Part shown: positions 62,955-64,000 of the stretch, piece by piece
Layout: the number at the start of each line of letters is the position of its first letter
Position numbering within the stretch: the stretch's first letter is position 1
NCBI GenBank assembly: GCA_025056305.1
Contig: JANWWJ010000021.1
Coordinates: forward strand, 1 to 64,000
Direction of reading: 5' to 3'
DNA: 64,000 bases
Origin: Chitinophagales bacterium
GTDB taxonomy: Bacteria > Bacteroidota > Bacteroidia > Chitinophagales > UBA10324
Position numbers and translations under genes: made by a program
The notes under the pieces: generated by a model
What the model saw: the letters and a program-made list of their open reading frames with translations, nothing else
The model's database searches: none
What the model was told of the DNA's origin: nothing

Positions 62955-64000
62955 GTGAAGAAACAAAAAAGATATCTGGTTACCGCTGCCCTCCCCTATG
63001 CCAACGGCGGCATACACCTGGGCCATCTGGCCGGCGCTTATCTGCCGGCCGATATCTATGTGCGCTACCGCAGGCAGTGCGGCGATGACGTTTTGTTTAT
63101 CTGCGGCAGCGACGAACACGGCGTACCGATCACGCTGGGGGCCCGCAAAGAAGGGATCCCTCCGCAGCAGTTCGTGGATAAATATCACGAACTGATGAAA
63201 AAAAGTTTTGCCGATTTCGGCATATCGTTCGACATCTACTCGCGTACTTCCCTGCCCCTACATCACCAAACCGCTCAAGACTTCTTTCTGAACTTATATA
63301 ACAAAAAAATTTTTATTGAAGAAACCACTCAACAGTATTACGACGAGCAGGAACAGCTTTTCCTTGCCGACCGGTATTTGCAGGGCACCTGTCCGCGTTG
63401 CGGTTTCGAAAAAGCCTACGGTGACCAATGCGAGCAGTGTGGCAGTTCATTGTCGCCCCGCGATCTTATTCGGCCAATTTCAATCTTGAGTGGCAAGCCT
63501 CCGGTGGTGCGTGAAACGCGGCATTGGTATCTGCCCCTGCAACGATTTGAGGCCTGGCTGCACCAGTGGATCTTGCAGGAACATGCGGCTGACTGGAAGC
63601 CGAATGTGCTGGGCCAATGCAAATCCTGGCTTGACAGTGGCCTGCAGCCTCGAGCCATGACCCGCGATTTGGACTGGGGCGTGCCTGTACCGCTTGAGGA
63701 TGCCGCTGGTAAAGTGCTCTATGTATGGTTCGATGCGCCCATCGGCTACATCAGTGCTACCAAACAACTGCGCCCAAACGACTGGGAACTTTATTGGAAA
63801 GATGCCGACACCCAACTAATCCACTTCATAGGAAAAGACAATATCGTCTTTCATTGCATCATTTTTCCGGTGTTGCTCAAAGCCCACGGTGATTTCATTC
63901 TACCGGCCCAGGTACCGGCAAACGAATTCCTCAATTTGGAAGGTGAAAAACTGTCCACCTCCCGCAACTGGGCTATTTGGTTGCATGAATATTTACACGA
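62955..64000 (+). CDS. metG: Methionine-tRNA ligase, 3' end beyond window
   Basis: The first 348 residues of methionyl-tRNA synthetase; the gene runs off the right edge. Start is GTG at 62955 (reads [18 protein letters not shown]); a TTG at 62946 is a weaker alternative. HLGH is the HIGH motif in [21 protein letters not shown]. The zinc knuckle [37 protein letters not shown] and [14 protein letters not shown] are in place. KLSTSRN is the KMSKS-loop variant. A near-consensus promoter box TATCTTAG lies at 62923-62930. Confidence 0.95.
   Translation, partial: MKKQKRYLVTAALPYANGGIHLGHLAGAYLPADIYVRYRRQCGDDVLFICGSDEHGVPITLGARKEGIPPQQFVDKYHELMKKSFADFGISFDIYSRTSLPLHHQTAQDFFLNLYNKKIFIEETTQQYYDEQEQLFLADRYLQGTCPRCGFEKAYGDQCEQCGSSLSPRDLIRPISILSGKPPVVRETRHWYLPLQRFEAWLHQWILQEHAADWKPNVLGQCKSWLDSGLQPRAMTRDLDWGVPVPLEDAAGKVLYVWFDAPIGYISATKQLRPNDWELYWKDADTQLIHFIGKDNIVFHCIIFPVLLKAHGDFILPAQVPANEFLNLEGEKLSTSRNWAIWLHEYLH

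Overview
The window looks like chromosomal DNA of a Bacteroidota species, probably a chitinophagal or saprospiral type rather than a gut Bacteroides. Three things support this. At least nine genes encode large exported proteins with a type IX secretion (T9SS) C-terminal sorting region. Eighteen start sites have the Bacteroidota promoter element TAnnTTTG just upstream. Several gene sets are typical of the phylum: an LptD-type protein divergent from an amidase plus MlaD-like protein, ndk divergent from a DHH phosphoesterase plus GldI-like FKBP lipoprotein, prs-rplY-pth, YfhO, DUF2723, and a fused E1 alpha/beta dehydrogenase. No prophage, insertion sequence, CRISPR array or rRNA operon is visible.

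Layout. 0-4 kb: the end of a giant SprB-repeat surface protein, a strong terminator, then a non-coding stretch with a 21-bp minisatellite. 4.7-12 kb: envelope cluster (MlaD-like protein, CUB surface protein, cell-wall amidase, LptD) and tRNA-Val. 12.7-17.7 kb: two T9SS cargo proteins and a HARE-HTH protein with a nuclease-like C-terminus. 17.8-25.3 kb: two FKBP isomerases, NrnA-type phosphoesterase, ndk, a CoA-binding protein, pyruvate dehydrogenase E2, dnaX and a small membrane protein. 25.4-33.4 kb: fibronectin-type surface protein, two arylsulfotransferase-like surface proteins, an EamA transporter and a lectin-domain protein. 33.5-36 kb: uppP-truB-ribF. 36-38.7 kb: metal-type TonB receptor and its small HYC_CC_PP partner. 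38.8-43.2 kb: queA, ispD, a glycosyltransferase, DUF2795, cobalamin adenosyltransferase and DUF423. 43.2-46.2 kb: rpsL-rpsG-fusA. 46.3-53.6 kb: YfhO, threonine dehydrogenase, rlmB and a DUF2723 glycosyltransferase. 53.7-56.3 kb: tRNA-Gln and an M43 metalloprotease. 56.4-64 kb: prs-rplY-pth, an FAH-family hydrolase, fused E1, a DUF4287/DUF5655-like protein, LD-carboxypeptidase and the start of metG.

Most genes are housekeeping or envelope functions. The accessory layer is the T9SS cargo, whose secretion machinery is not in this window. The observations I rate highest are: an A10 slippery run in dnaX that gives an immediate stop in either shifted frame, so a gamma/tau pair is likely; a domain inserted twice at the same loop of SprB-type repeats; a HARE-HTH protein with a PD-(D/E)xK-like signature; and a change of GC-skew sign near 26-28 kb that may mark a replication terminus. 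All assignments come from reading the sequence; no database search was run.
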